The position numbers were made by a program, and so were the translations under genes. A stretch of 64,000 bases of DNA from Porogramme epimiltina (lineage: Eukaryota; Basidiomycota; Agaricomycetes; Polyporales; Polyporaceae). The notes below the pieces were generated by a model. That model ran no database searches. It was not told the origin of the DNA and was given only the letters and a program-made list of their open reading frames with translations. The stretch spans positions 21,528 to 85,527 of the forward strand of contig FTLJ01000545.1 in NCBI GenBank assembly GCA_900155495.1, written 5' to 3'. Positions 11,291 through 22,400 of this stretch are shown here, piece by piece (positions within the stretch are counted from its first letter, which is position 1; each line of letters opens with the position of its first letter).

Positions 11291-12532
11291 ACGAAGGAGA
11301 GGGCTCGCGTCAGCCTCCGTCCGCGCGTTCAAGCGGGGCCTATGCGTTCAGATGGATTGCCAACTGGGTCTTCTGTGGTACGGGGTTAAGGCTGGGACGG
11401 CAGTCACACTACATGACCCGCTATATGTAGACCGTTCAATCCGGTTTCGGTACACCATCGAGTTTGAAAGCTCTCGCGGCGGAAGAGGCTTACTCTGAAA
11501 CTCGTGAGCAGTAGAACACCGGTTGGTAGAGTGATTTACTTTGGAATTTCTATGGGCCACCGCTATGGAGCGTTTACTAGATGCCGCGTTTAGGGCAGGT
11601 GTTTTCGTGTCGCGCGAGTATCACATGACCCGTTCTCCTTATCCCGGCCCGCGAGCGCATTGCAAGCCCTTCCCATTGCGTAGAGATATTCATCTATATG
11701 TTAGCCTCCCCTTACTTGAAGAATCCTCCAATGCGATAATGATGTCAGTGCCCCCAGAAGGATCATGGTACTCATTTGTGAGTCCACTCAGAGTCATACC
11801 CATCATATTCAATCGTCTTCACGCTACACGCAGGGTCCCCGATCTTCGCGGCTCACCCCTCCCTAGCCATACAGCCTCACATAACCAACCGTCGTATGCT
11901 CTCCTCAAGCGCAGATTTTGTGGCTGATCAGCTTGAGTGCCCAATACTCTCATCGAGAAAGCCCCCCGGGGACACTTACGCCGCACATAGTGGCGTCGAG
12001 CTAAGTGTCGAGCACGGTGCAAAATGCCAACGCTAAGGTTCAGGGAGCGGAAGAGCACGAACTATAGCGGGCTTGAGACACGCTCGTGAAGTATCAAACC
12101 CCATTCCCGAGAGTAAATGAGAGCGGGAAGCGATCGGTGCGTGTCCCGCTGCTGTCGTCTGTGAGGGCACCGCGACAAGAGACCAACGGGGAGAGAAGTG
12201 CTCGTTGTGAGTGGGAACGTGAAGACGAAACCGCGGTTTTCGATTCTAGGGGCTCACCAAGTACGTCTCTAATGTGCGTATGACCTTGTCGATCGATCCA
12301 TTCATTCATTCTCGCCTCCCCTTTCGCAGGTTTGCGGGACACACAGTCGCCCACCTCTTCTATGCGTACTCAGGTCCTTACGAGTCTGTGTTATTTCCGG
12401 ATATCACATAGCCAGGACGTTATTCCTAAACACCTGAAATATACCCTCTCCCATTCAAGTATGTGAAGATACCCAAGTACCCCGATCCCGAGCAGGTATT
12501 ACTCGCTTCTTGTGTCAGTCACACTGGCGGCT
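11291..12532. other. Intergenic between repeat copies B and C
   Basis: About 1.2 kb of mixed composition. I see no ORF with protein character, no tRNA and no inverted repeat. Nothing to support a feature. Confidence 0.5.
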
Positions 12533-12596
12533 AGCCACGGCAGACATTCCGGCCGAGGGACGGCAAGGGTACGGTCAGCCTAACCTCTGAAGCACA

Positions 12597-12602
12597 TATA
12601 AA
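12597..12602 (+). promoter_or_regulatory. TATA-like box of copy C
   Basis: TATAAA followed by a C run, 134 bp before the ATG at 12736, matching copy A. Confidence 0.5.
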
Positions 12603-12735
12603 CCCCCCACTGGACCCCGCATCTCTCTCCACTGAACCACCACCACTCCCAAGGCACAAGTCGTCTCTCATCGACACCCGCCTCGGAACTTGCATCCCGG
12701 TCAACAGTCTGAAGCGGAACACAAGGCTAGCCCAG

Positions 12736-13042
12736 ATGTCCCGCTTCTTCTTCCATCCTACTCGTCCGCCAGACGAAGGCTCGGTCTCGGAAAGGCCCCG
12801 TGCACCGATAACTCCCCACCCTACCCTCCCTCGCCGCAACCGGTCTCAAGTCTTGCGCCCTCTCGCCACCTCCAGCGCTCCGGACACCTCGATGGTCCCT
12901 CCGGAATGTGCAACCGAGTTCGCCGTGTCACTGCAGAGACACGGCGGAGGCCAACTTGGTGGACGGCCGCAGGTACGTCAGCCTCACTCTTCCCGCCAAA
13001 TACGATTCTCAACCATCTTGTTCTCAGAGTAGCGCAAGATGA
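12736..13042 (+). CDS. Short ORF of repeat copy C (two exons), function unknown
   Basis: Exons 12736-12972 and 13028-13042 give 83 aa with the same intron position as A and B, ending SSAR. An alternative acceptor (TAG at 13031-13032 region, exon from 13034) keeps a longer frame through RKMIGDRGMFPSRLERGG and EYNALRRFGDGTCYG to a stop near 13210. That longer frame is shared with copy B. Most differences from copy A change amino acids, so coding status is uncertain. Confidence 0.35.
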
Positions 13043-13342
13043 TAGGGGATCGAGGCATGTTCCCTTCGCGCCTGGAGCGCGGAGGGTTCCCCTCAGTCGA
13101 CGTCTGTGAGTACAACGCCCTCAGACGGTTCGGTGACGGGACATGCTATGGAATCACGAGGGGGGGGGTGTGCGTCGACGCTGTTCGCGAGTCGATGCGT
13201 TTGGGTGGATAGCCAAGCGGGTTGTCGGATGTGCGCGGCCTAGCGGGGTACGGTGACGGACGTGGATCCATGCGACTCAAACGCTTGTATCTTGTCCGGC
13301 GCGGTGTACCAACCGTCAATGCATGCCCGTGCGTTGACACAT

Positions 13343-13889
13343 AACATTTTCGAGGGAAACTGTGCACGTCGGTGACCCGGCGCTACGATTCAATCTCTCA
13401 ACATGGCAGGCCAGCCGCAGTTCTCTGCTCCAATAAGAACTATCATGTACGGCTATCGGGTGATCAGCTTCAGATGCCTACTTGTTCAGCGATTTGTTGG
13501 GTATCACCTAGTCTATCTGTAGCACCAAACACAAACTTAATGCCATCACAAGTTCGTACCGTGATGAAGGAAGATGAACTCGGCGGGGTAGAGCACCGTA
13601 GAGCACCGTGGATCCCAAGCAGGCACTTGGTATAACGAGTAGCAATGATAGCATTGTCATATAGCATATGCAAACTTGTAGGATGATGTACAATTGCGTA
13701 GTCAACACCAGTCAGCGTCTTCAGAATACCGTCGTTCCACCGATTCGCGGAGATCCAAAACATCTACGTCACTGGCTGCGCGAAGCGTTCTACGCTCATA
13801 AATACTCTACTCCCATACTGAAGAGGAGGGGCAGGTTAGGGAGAGGCAAGGCGAGCAGCAAGCGGAGAGCGGAGAGCGGGGATGCAAAA
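13343..13889. other. Intergenic with a protein-like minus-strand ORF
   Basis: On the minus strand 13763-13470 encodes 97 codons beginning MFWISANRWNDGILKTL, with normal amino-acid composition and lower GC than the neighbourhood. I could not assign it to a family. It may be a relic of a mobile element or the terminal exon of a degraded gene. No terminal repeats were seen. Confidence 0.3.
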
Positions 13890-15987
13890 CTAATCGAGGT
13901 CGTCTATGGGGCTTGAGCCAGAAAAGAGAGAATCGTCGCCATCTGGGTGTGGAGTTGGCGGTCTCACATGGGATCGCGGGACAGGGGGCGGGGGCATAGA
14001 TCCGCGAGAAATAGCAGGAGGGCGCCCCAGTACCGAAGGCTGATCGGAGGTTGCGAGGGGTCTGACCTCAAGGTCGTTTAGGGGAGGGGATTGATGATGC
14101 GTAACGTCGTGTAACGCGAGACGCATCGCCTCGTCCGAAAGCCGTGTAGTGGGACCGGGGAGTTCGTATCTAGCAAGGTAGGCCGCCTCGCGGTTTGGTG
14201 CGAACCAACCGGGGTTTGCTGGTAGAGGGCGGGGTAAGTCGGCGTCCCCACGGTGATATGGTAGCATGGCCGGGGCTGGTGGAGGATCAGTAGGGAGAGA
14301 ATCTTGACTAGGCAGCCTTGAGGAGGCCGTCTCTCGTGAAAGGTGGCCGCGCAGCAAAGGGTGTGCCCCCAGTAATGCGTGGACCATCCTGAGGCGTTGT
14401 ATGTCGCTAGACGCCATGCGACTGAAATGTCCAGCATCATCGCCTCCGAAGGCGGATCCCGGAGCAGGTAAAGGTTCAGTGGGGCCAATTTGTGCATGCG
14501 CTGGAAGGGGCGGATCTAGAGGCTTCGTTAGAAACTGTGCAAAGGAAAACGTATTTACTCACATTCTGGCATCTGGACATTGGGCCGTTCTCGTGGTACG
14601 CCGGTTGCTTGAACCAGCTCTTCAGCGGCGAGCCAGTCGCTCATGCACTCTGTTCTAGGGGGTTGCCAAATACGCGTGGATGGGCGGCTTTCTGGTTGTT
14701 CGTCCCATATGAGTGCCCCGTCGGGAGTCATATGGGGTAGTCGTAGGGTGAGGGATAGTGGATCGATGTCAAACCGACATGTTGGACATGTGGTTTTCCA
14801 CGACAACCAGGGGAATAAGCAGTCACGGTGGAACAAGTGCTTGCCAGCACATGGGAAGGCCAGTACGCAGTCATTCTCGGGATGGAAGGGCAGCGCAGCG
14901 TAGTTCTCGCACGTGAGGTTAGACTCCAGCACGCTAGGAGATGAGTCGAGGAGGCCTTCGCGACAAATGGCGCACCCATCCACGTCGTCTTCGCCCTCAC
15001 CACTGCCAGTGCGCAATTTCTGGTAGCGTTGCACTAGATCGTCCGAGACGACTTCCATACTTGATGTCAGCGTCTCGGCACGTTTGGGATCGTTGAGGGC
15101 CCCGTTGGACTGTGAGGCGATTAGCCACTCGGGAGGGGGTTGAATGCGAGCATCAAAGTCTGGAACGATTCCCCGCTTCAGATGATCATGAGAACTTGAA
15201 TATATGGCATTAAGAAGCATACACTCACAGCTCTCTCTAACAGTGTTCGAGGGAGCATTGACCGCAGCGCCGCTAAAAGCAACGGGTCCCGAGGGAGGGA
15301 TGCACCAAGTTCCTCGTCGCTGTCGTCTTCGTCGTCTTCGTCCACCCAGTCTTCTTCGTCAGAAGAGTCGGAAACAGTGGCCATGGACGGCATGGATTCC
15401 GAATCGGACGAGTCTGACGATGAGTCGGAAACGCTCTGGAGGTCGGGGAGACTGTTGTCGCTTCTTGTATCATCATCTCTTGCATTCGCACCCCTAGAGC
15501 GGGAGGCCGCTAATGTCCCATCTTCAGAAGGCCGTTGCAAGTCCAGCATCGCAAGATCCGCTTGCAGTAAGGCGAGGTGTGAATGTGTTAGGGGTGTTGT
15601 TGAGGGTTCGGATGCAGACATGTCTTCATCTTCCGACTCTAGTGGGGGAGGCCCGTCGTTGTCTGACGAATGAAGAGTATCGTCTTCTAGTGGAGGAGTG
15701 TCGTCATCGTCATCAATTTCGGGAAGTGGTTCACAAGCTTGGGAAGATGGTGGTGAAGGGGTAGGGCTTGAGGATGCATCATCTTCAAGGGGAGGGAGGT
15801 CGTCATAGAGGTTTGGCGCGTTATTAGTTACTTCTCTACTAGAGGTGAGATCCGGGGGGATGAAGTCAGGGTTGAGAAGCATTTCGACTACACTGTTAGG
15901 TTCTGCGACGCTTGGTACCTCGCCGGTCATGCGCCTGATATTGGCTAGAGTAGACAGTAAAGAAAGGTTTTGTATAGTCTGATCCAT
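13890..15987 (-). CDS. RING-H2 finger protein (probable E3 ubiquitin ligase)
   Basis: Exons 15987-15229, 15175-14563 and 14500-13890 give 1983 nt, 660 aa. Introns of 53 and 62 nt have donors GTGAGT; the second has branch TTCTAACG. Residues about 60-245 are acidic and Ser-rich, with repeats of PPLEDD/PPLES and EEDWVDEDDEDDSDEE. The RING is C321-x2-C324-x37-C362-x3-H366-x2-H369-x2-C372-x10-C383-x2-C386, with the E2-contact style PWL..K..CP context. The C-terminal 200 residues are Pro-rich and probably disordered. RING-H2 domains recruit E2-ubiquitin; substrate unknown. No membrane segment is evident, so it is probably soluble or nuclear. It is divergent from the histone deacetylase gene. Confidence 0.9.
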
Positions 15988-16244
15988 GGCCAGAGAACAG
16001 CAGCAGCGAAAGTCGAGATCAAGGGGGAAGGAGGGACATACGACCCTAAGGGGGCACACCTGCTTAAGACTAAGCCGCGCCACATTCTAAAGGGCGTTTG
16101 TTTCGGTTGCTACCACATCCGATAGTTATAATTAGAACTCCGATATGAGGCGCCTAACGCACCGACGCGACTCGCGAAGCAAGCGCGACTTCAACCAGGC
16201 CCTGACCGCACACCTGAACCACTTCCCCTCCTCGCGCTTCGAAA
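15988..16244. promoter_or_regulatory. Shared divergent promoter, RING gene and HDAC gene
   Basis: 257 bp separate the two start codons, so both promoters must lie here or overlap. A TATA-like GTTATAATTAG is at about 16125-16136, oriented for the HDAC. An out-of-frame ATG at 16145 precedes the HDAC start at 16245. If it is in the mRNA it would open a uORF overlapping the HDAC start (stop at 16414). Confidence 0.55.
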
Positions 16245-18319
16245 ATGCCGCCAGTGGCGGTATTCTTGCAGAAGGCATGCTTGCAACATCGCTTTATCAG
16301 AACGCGAGACAACTCGCACATTTTCGAGCGTCCAGAACGACTGCGCGCAGTGAATGTCGGGATCGCGGCTGGGATCGCGCGCTTGGAAGAGAGCGCGCCT
16401 CCGGTCTCGCCTAACGCTACCTCAACACCGTCATCCAAACCGGAGGAGGAAGAAGACGAGCTGACGAAGGCCCTAGGGAAACTCCAACTCTCGGCTCCCT
16501 CGCGCTCCGAGCTGCCAGGTCGCGTCCCGGCCACGGTCATTCACAGTAGCAGTTCGTTAGACATACTGAATCACCCTGCCGTCAAGTATGTCCATGGTGA
16601 TATCGACGGCGACGTCTACCTCGAGACTCTCAAGCGCTGGATACTTGAAAGCCATGACAAGGTCAGCGCAGGAGAAAGCGAAATCCCTGAAGGCTTTAAC
16701 CAGGGAGACCTCTACTGTACGTTGAGATTTCGTGTCTATATATACCTCCCTTGACATTTGTCACCAGTGTGCCCCGGCTCTCTCGATGCTATCCAAGGGG
16801 CTCTCGGAACTGTTTGCGAGGCGGTTGACTACGTTCTAGACGCTCCCACATCCAATGAACCGAAACATGCGTCCCAGGCGTTTGTAGCTGTCAGGCCGCC
16901 TGGCCACCATTGTGGAGAAGTACGCACGTATTGACTTGACGCAACAATAAAACTAATTTGTTGCAGGATACACCCTCAGGATTTTGCTTCGTTAACAACG
17001 TAGCTGTGGGGTCTGCGCATGGTGAATATGTTTTCATTAAATAGGCACACAATATATTGATAGTAAAATAGCTCATTTGAAGCACAAGATCAATCGCGTC
17101 GTCATTCTAGACATTGATCTCCACCACGGTTGAGTCAATTCAAATCATTTTGCCAATCACTATTCATAAACGAACTTTGACAGGGAACGGAACGCAAGCG
17201 ATTGCTTGGCAAATCAACGAAGAGACGTACCGTAAGAAGCTCGAAGCCGATGCAGGAGCACCCCATGAGCCTGGGTTGCAAGTATACTATGGCAGTATCC
17301 ATGACATACTGTCATATCCTTGCGAAGACGGAAAGATAGAACTCGTCCAAGCAGCCTCGGTATCTATTCATGGTCCTCACGGCCAGCATATCGAAAATAT
17401 CCATCTACACCCCTATACTTCTGAAGAAGAGTTTTGGGAGAAGCTTTACGCTGTGCAGTACTCCCGCCTACTCAGGAAGGCGGAAGAATTTCTAGAGAAC
17501 ACTAGCGCCTCCCAAGATGACGTCCTCGTCTTCATCAGGTGTGTTCTTCCTGTATTGATAGACACGTCGAGGCTGATCCCCGCGCTACAGCTGCGGTTTT
17601 GACGCGAGTGAACACGAACACCCTGGCATGTCCAGGCATCAACGCAAGGTCCCTACTTCCTTCTACCACCGCTTTGCTCGAGATGCGCGTGCTTTTGCAC
17701 AGCGGTATGCAAAGGGTCGCCTTATTAGTGTCCTCGAGGGCGGGTATAGCGATCGCGCACTCACAAGCGGTGCCATGGCCCATATAACCGGTTTCGTAGA
17801 GGATGAGCAATACCTTGTGGATCCTACGTGGTGGAAACTCGAACATCTGACTACAGTATGTCCTTTCTTCCCATAACACCAGAGAGGAGCTCTCATAACG
17901 TACCTTCGTGTTAGCTTGAAGCAGCGACGAAAAAGCGACGGGGCGGGCGCCCGTCTCAGACAACGCCTCCAGCACCGTGGCTCGCACGCACGTTAGAAAT
18001 CTTTGCGTCCATCGACTCATCACACACGCTCGCACCCCTTCCCCGAGCTGCCGTCGCACCCTCGGATCGCACCCTACGCGAGAGGAAGCCTGCGAACGGC
18101 ACGTCGCGCGCGAGCCCAGCCACATCACCTGGAAAGCCTAGCGCGAAAGGGCGGGGGAGAGTTACTGTTGCTTCAGCGGAACCCGCTACTTCGTCAAGTG
18201 AAGAAAGCGACTCGGCGGACGCGCCTGCTGGGGATTCCGTCTCCAAGGAGGGCGAAGAGAGCGCCTCAAAGAAACTCCCGAGGGTTATCTTGAAACTGGG
18301 ACCTGCGCCAGGCGCGTGA
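16245..18319 (+). CDS. Histone deacetylase, Hos3-like (class II)
   Basis: Exons 16245-16716, 16768-16919, 16967-17021, 17072-17128, 17184-17538, 17591-17855 and 17915-18319 give 1761 nt, 586 aa. The zinc-dependent deacetylase fold spans residues about 1-450. The start matches the family (VFLQKACLQHRFIRTRDN then ERPERLRAV). Catalytic landmarks are RPPGHHCGE (H204-H205), DIDLHHGNGTQ (D242, H244), GFDASEHE (D368) and a LEGGYS loop carrying the transition-state Tyr. It removes acetyl groups from lysines of histones or other proteins. The last exon encodes a basic, Ser-rich disordered tail (KKRRGGRPSQ near its start), which may serve nuclear import. The SEHE and LHHGNG context and long C-tail favour the Hos3 branch over Rpd3/Hda1, but the assignment is by motif only. 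Confidence 0.93.
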
Positions 18320-18452
18320 CGGTTGGATGGCCTCTGTCGGTTTGTTATCTGCTTTTTCGGCGAAGGAGGATAGAGAAAGGCGAAGTCTGTAGCATACAAT
18401 GTATGTTGTAATACACTCTGACGAAGATACCACGAATGTCAAGCTTACTACC

Positions 18453-18785
18453 ATGTCTTACACAAACGAGAACGGGGTCAAATTGGGCGGCTCCAACCGT
18501 ACGTCATACTTTGCGCACATGCCCACGCAGTAGGTTTCTATATGTACTACCTACAAGGTCTTAGCGAAAGGGACAAACATCACCAGCGAACTCTCTGCCT
18601 GCCTAAGTTTCGGCACCCCGGACGTCATGGAGTGCCTTACTCCAAAGCAATTCTGTCAACATTGGATCATGACGTGCTCTATGGCTTACAAGAGGCCCTG
18701 CAGACGCGGTGGATGTCTTACAATAGCCCATCCCCACCAATCTCTGAACCCCTCCTTCTCCGCCCATCATGTCTCACCGCAGTGA
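18453..18785 (+). CDS. Candidate small Cys-containing protein, two exons
   Basis: Exons 18453-18498 and 18565-18785 give 88 aa. The intron (18499-18564, 66 nt) has a canonical GTACGT donor and CTTAG acceptor, and joining them gives a smooth reading: GGSN then PKGTNITSELSAC. The segment SFGTPDVMECLTPKQFC has normal protein composition with five cysteines across the ORF. After about residue 60 the sequence looks like intron read-through, so further exons (perhaps including 18936-19453) may exist. No family recognised. It lies 133 bp after the HDAC stop. Confidence 0.4.
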
Positions 18786-18935
18786 ACATAGGCTGACGAA
18801 ACGTCACTCCCCACGGAGCGAGCAAACGGGCTATGATGAAGCTAATGCTTTGAACGGAGATTGGATTGGCATGCCCCAGAGAGGCAAGTAGAACAATGCG
18901 GCCTCCTCCTTCACGGTCATGACGATGCCCCACAG

Positions 18936-19453
18936 CTACGGCGACCGACAGCGCATACAACGTCGCACCGCCCCAACCGCCGGACCCCAGGACGCACCGG
19001 TCCCCGCGCAAAGACAGCACAAGCGCGTGGATCGAAGAAGTCACAGATCGCCGCCGCCCTCGCCAAAGCGGGCGCATGCAGTTCGGCGCCGGGGTTGCCC
19101 CGTGGGAGCGCACCGACTTCGCCATGCAGGACACACAGTCCCAGGGGGCGAGCGCGAGCCTACGGCCGCACGACGTGGGCGGGACGAGGGAGCAAAGCCT
19201 TGACCATAGGAGGCCTGGTGATTACGACGCTGGAAAAGGGCAGGAGCACCACGACCCGGAGGACTTCACGCTTGGTCCCAGGGCTCCGGAAGGGGGCGTG
19301 CGGGAGGGGGACAATTGGCACAGCGACGAAGCAGTCTTGAATACCCGTCGGGAGAAGAAAGGGAGCGTCAGGCGCGTTGGCGATGGGCTGAGGGACCTTT
19401 GCAGAAGGAACGTGGGGAGTCGGCGATCACAACGCCGCCGATACGAGGATTGA
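18936..19453 (+). CDS. Possible coding exon, hydrophilic protein fragment
   Basis: An acceptor-like CCCCACAG (ends 18935) opens a frame to TGA-free 19453 of about 172 codons. It contains PRKDSTSAWIEEVTD, APWERTDFAMQDT and HDPEDFTLGPRAPEGG. It is rich in charged residues and plausible as a disordered C-terminal region. It could be the last exon of the gene starting at 18453, but I could not find a compelling donor in the right phase. Uncertain. Confidence 0.3.
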
Positions 19454-22400
19454 CTGCCACGGTGTTGCCGATTTTCACGTCTTCGTCGATGTATCGTCAC
19501 TTTGTAACGATCATTGGTCGCCTACAGAACATATACTGCCCAGAGAACATGTATATTCTGCCGATTCGATTTACCTTACAAATCACGATTTAACTAGGAG
19601 AGTGACCTAGGGTTTCAACTTTGAAGAAAGGCTCGTTTCAGGCTCTGCCAATGGCTGCATGAGAACGCCAGGAACAGTATGTTAATCGCCATGTCGTTCT
19701 GATTCCTATCCGTGGTCAAAAGGTCAGGAAACGGACGTCTGATCGGCGACGTGAAGCCTCTTACCGGTACCTGAGCTCCTTGGCGCGACCGAGTATCGTG
19801 TTCCCTGGACTCCAGGCTCTCTGTAGACTCCAATCCGCTTTCTATTATACGCCACCAGCGCGCACTGCCATGGACCTTACACATCGATGACGATACTAGC
19901 GCCACCGTAACACCACCCGGCGGTCAGCACGCCATTCCCGCGAGCCATGGTGTAAAGCAGTTCTCCAGAATCCAGACCCAGCGTTGCGGGGCTTGTGCTT
20001 TGATCGCCGGAGCCGACGCGGCTCATGAACTTGGGGTTCTTTGGCCTGTGGGGTCGTCCCGCGGCAGTGTTGCGCTTGCGACGCGGGGCCCCATAGGGAC
20101 CGGGGAATACCACACAAGAAGCCCCAAGGCTTCCTCGCGTCGTGTTCGCTAACTTTGGAGAAGGTCGATGCTGAATGGTGTGTGAGCGAAGCGGCAAGCC
20201 GTCGTATATCCACCGGCGCCAGCGGCGACAGAAGCGCGAGGCTGTGGTAGCCCACAAGGGCCACATACAATCCATTCGAGGTTGAGCCTTGGAGGGCTTC
20301 GTTGGGGTTCGTTGGGGTTCGCAGCCGGCCGCAAGGTGGTCATCTGCGTGCCCTTCGATGCCTTGTACCACTTCGGATGCGGTCTTAAGGCACTAGAGAA
20401 GGTTCAGCATTAGGGCGCATAGCTTGGCGCTAGGATAAGTCGTTGTCCTTACGCAAGGATAACCTATCCAGAGACAGGCGGAGAACAACAATTATTCCGA
20501 GTGGGCAAGGGACTGGACATGCTGCCAGTGGTGGCACGAAGGTTCCCCGGGAGCGTTGATGGTGGCGTCCGCCCGCCGCTGCATGACATTGGTTCGAACT
20601 CGCCGGAGGGCCCTATGCTAATTTGAAGGCCGACCTCTAGTCGAGATGGCCGGTAGGAAAGCGAGATTTGGGACTCCGGGGTGGACCGGGTGGCGTCACC
20701 GACGTACCGGATGGGTGTTGCTCTAGTCTTCATGACTCCAGCCTCTTTGTCACCAATCTGTCGCAGATGTCTGTTGTGGTTCCGGGGCGTCGCGGTCATT
20801 TAGAACCAGGCAGCTGCACCAGAACCGACCACCTTCCGTGTACGTTAACAGAACGCGATCTGGGCATACGGAGAATTTACTAAAGCTGCGCCCAAAATGA
20901 TAATCACGCACCTTACGGACGTGTGATGCCCCCAGTCCCGGGTACGAGCAGACTTCGCGCTAACTGGATGAAGGGACATCGAGCCACCTCATAGAACACC
21001 ACGCAAATCATCTTCGAGCACGATTGGCCGTATGAACACCGGGTTGGTACGTCGCCTTGACATAAAACGGCGTACTCTTCATGACAGCCCCCCTGCGAAG
21101 CCTCACGGCCATCATCGCGGTGACCACGGTGAACTCCTGAATTGAGACCTATGTAAGTACTAGTCGAAGAAGCGAGACAGGGAAGCAAACATTGGCCTCT
21201 AACGGGCAAGTACTGCTCCCGGCATCTCAACGCTGTTGTGAGAACACCGGGGTGTCGTGATTGGTCCCTTGACGCGGCCGCCGGCCTTCTAGCCAACCCG
21301 CCTGGCGGGCGGGCAGTCCATTGACATTTATTCGGTCAGAGCTTTCCCTCCCCTCGATCGACCCTATGGTCAGTTGTCAAGATCTCCTCCCTCGAGGCCT
21401 GTTTGGTAAGCGAAGTAAGCGGAAGTTGGCGTAATTTGGTCATGAAGTACGTACACTCAGGTCAGGCAAGTCACGGTGCAGCGCTCGATGCCATAATATT
21501 GTAAATGCTTCGCAGGCCACGAATATTTTAGCGTTCGAAAAGGCCCAGGAGCCTGATTATCGCGTCGTGGCCAAGTGGTGTGTATATGAACGAGGCCCTT
21601 TCCAACGGTCAGCTGCCTTCTACGCCTATGGGAAAGTATATCACTCACCGGGCGGGGCCGAGTGAGAGACCGGACAGGGTCCATGGTCAGGTCCTTGTAG
21701 AGCTCAGGCAGCGCGTGAGATCTTGAAGCCCCGGGCTGATGCGGCGACGTGCGCATGGCACACCGGTATCTATCAGTCCCCTAACGATGCCAACACGGAC
21801 ATGAGTTCGCTGCTAACCCGTAACAGGCGGAAATATACCCACAAAAAAGGGCCCCCCCTGACCACAGGGACGTTTGCTGGGGAACCGCAACATCGCCATC
21901 CTGCGTCGTCGAAGGCGGTGCACTGTGCCAGAGCTTGCGGGTGATAGACGAATGAGCGGACGAGCTCGAGCGAAGTGTGCTGCAGAAAAGGCGCCTCGCC
22001 ATGCGTGCACGCTCAACTGAGTTGATTGTAGCCGCGAACACCGAGCCGCAGCTCTGTCTCGCGGCCTGCGGGGTCGTTGCAATTGCGGCCCCACAGCGCC
22101 ACGATGTTTTTAGGTCCTGCAGCTGCGGCGCGGACATATACTACCACCACACCCTTGCACAGCGAATAAGGGCGTCTGTGTGCTGTGGCGGAAACGGTCG
22201 GCGGACACAGTCGCGATGGGAGGGGGAGCCGCACGCCCCGCGCTGGAAAAAAGGCACATACCCCGCAGATGCCCCACACCGAAGAACTCTCCCCACCGTC
22301 CACTTCCGCCCCCGTGATCGCCGAACCACGTCGGGGCCTCTTCGTGCGCCGTCTGCTAGCAAGGGACGGATCTCAGAACGGCACGCGAAGAAGGACGCAT

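Larger units (their letters stand above)
12533..13342 (+). repeat. Triplicated unit, copy C
   Basis: Near-identical in layout to copy A. The leader between TATA and ATG is almost identical (from about 12611 to 12735). A G run (about 13160-13168) and the insertion GTGGATCC near 13262 are private to this copy. It ends at CGTGCGTTGACAC. Confidence 0.9.

Noticed and set aside
19877..20371. 164-codon minus ORF with protein-like end
   Set aside because: Good composition only in patches, no family motif or intron chain, so not annotated as a gene.
3551..20444. Identical AGGATAAGTCGTTG at 3551 and about 20430
   Set aside because: A 14-mer match by chance is expected in a 64-kb self-comparison; flanks unrelated and one copy is inside coding sequence.
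21555..21640. tRNA-like A box (GTGGCCAAGTGGT)
   Set aside because: No B box or cloverleaf partner within tRNA distance.
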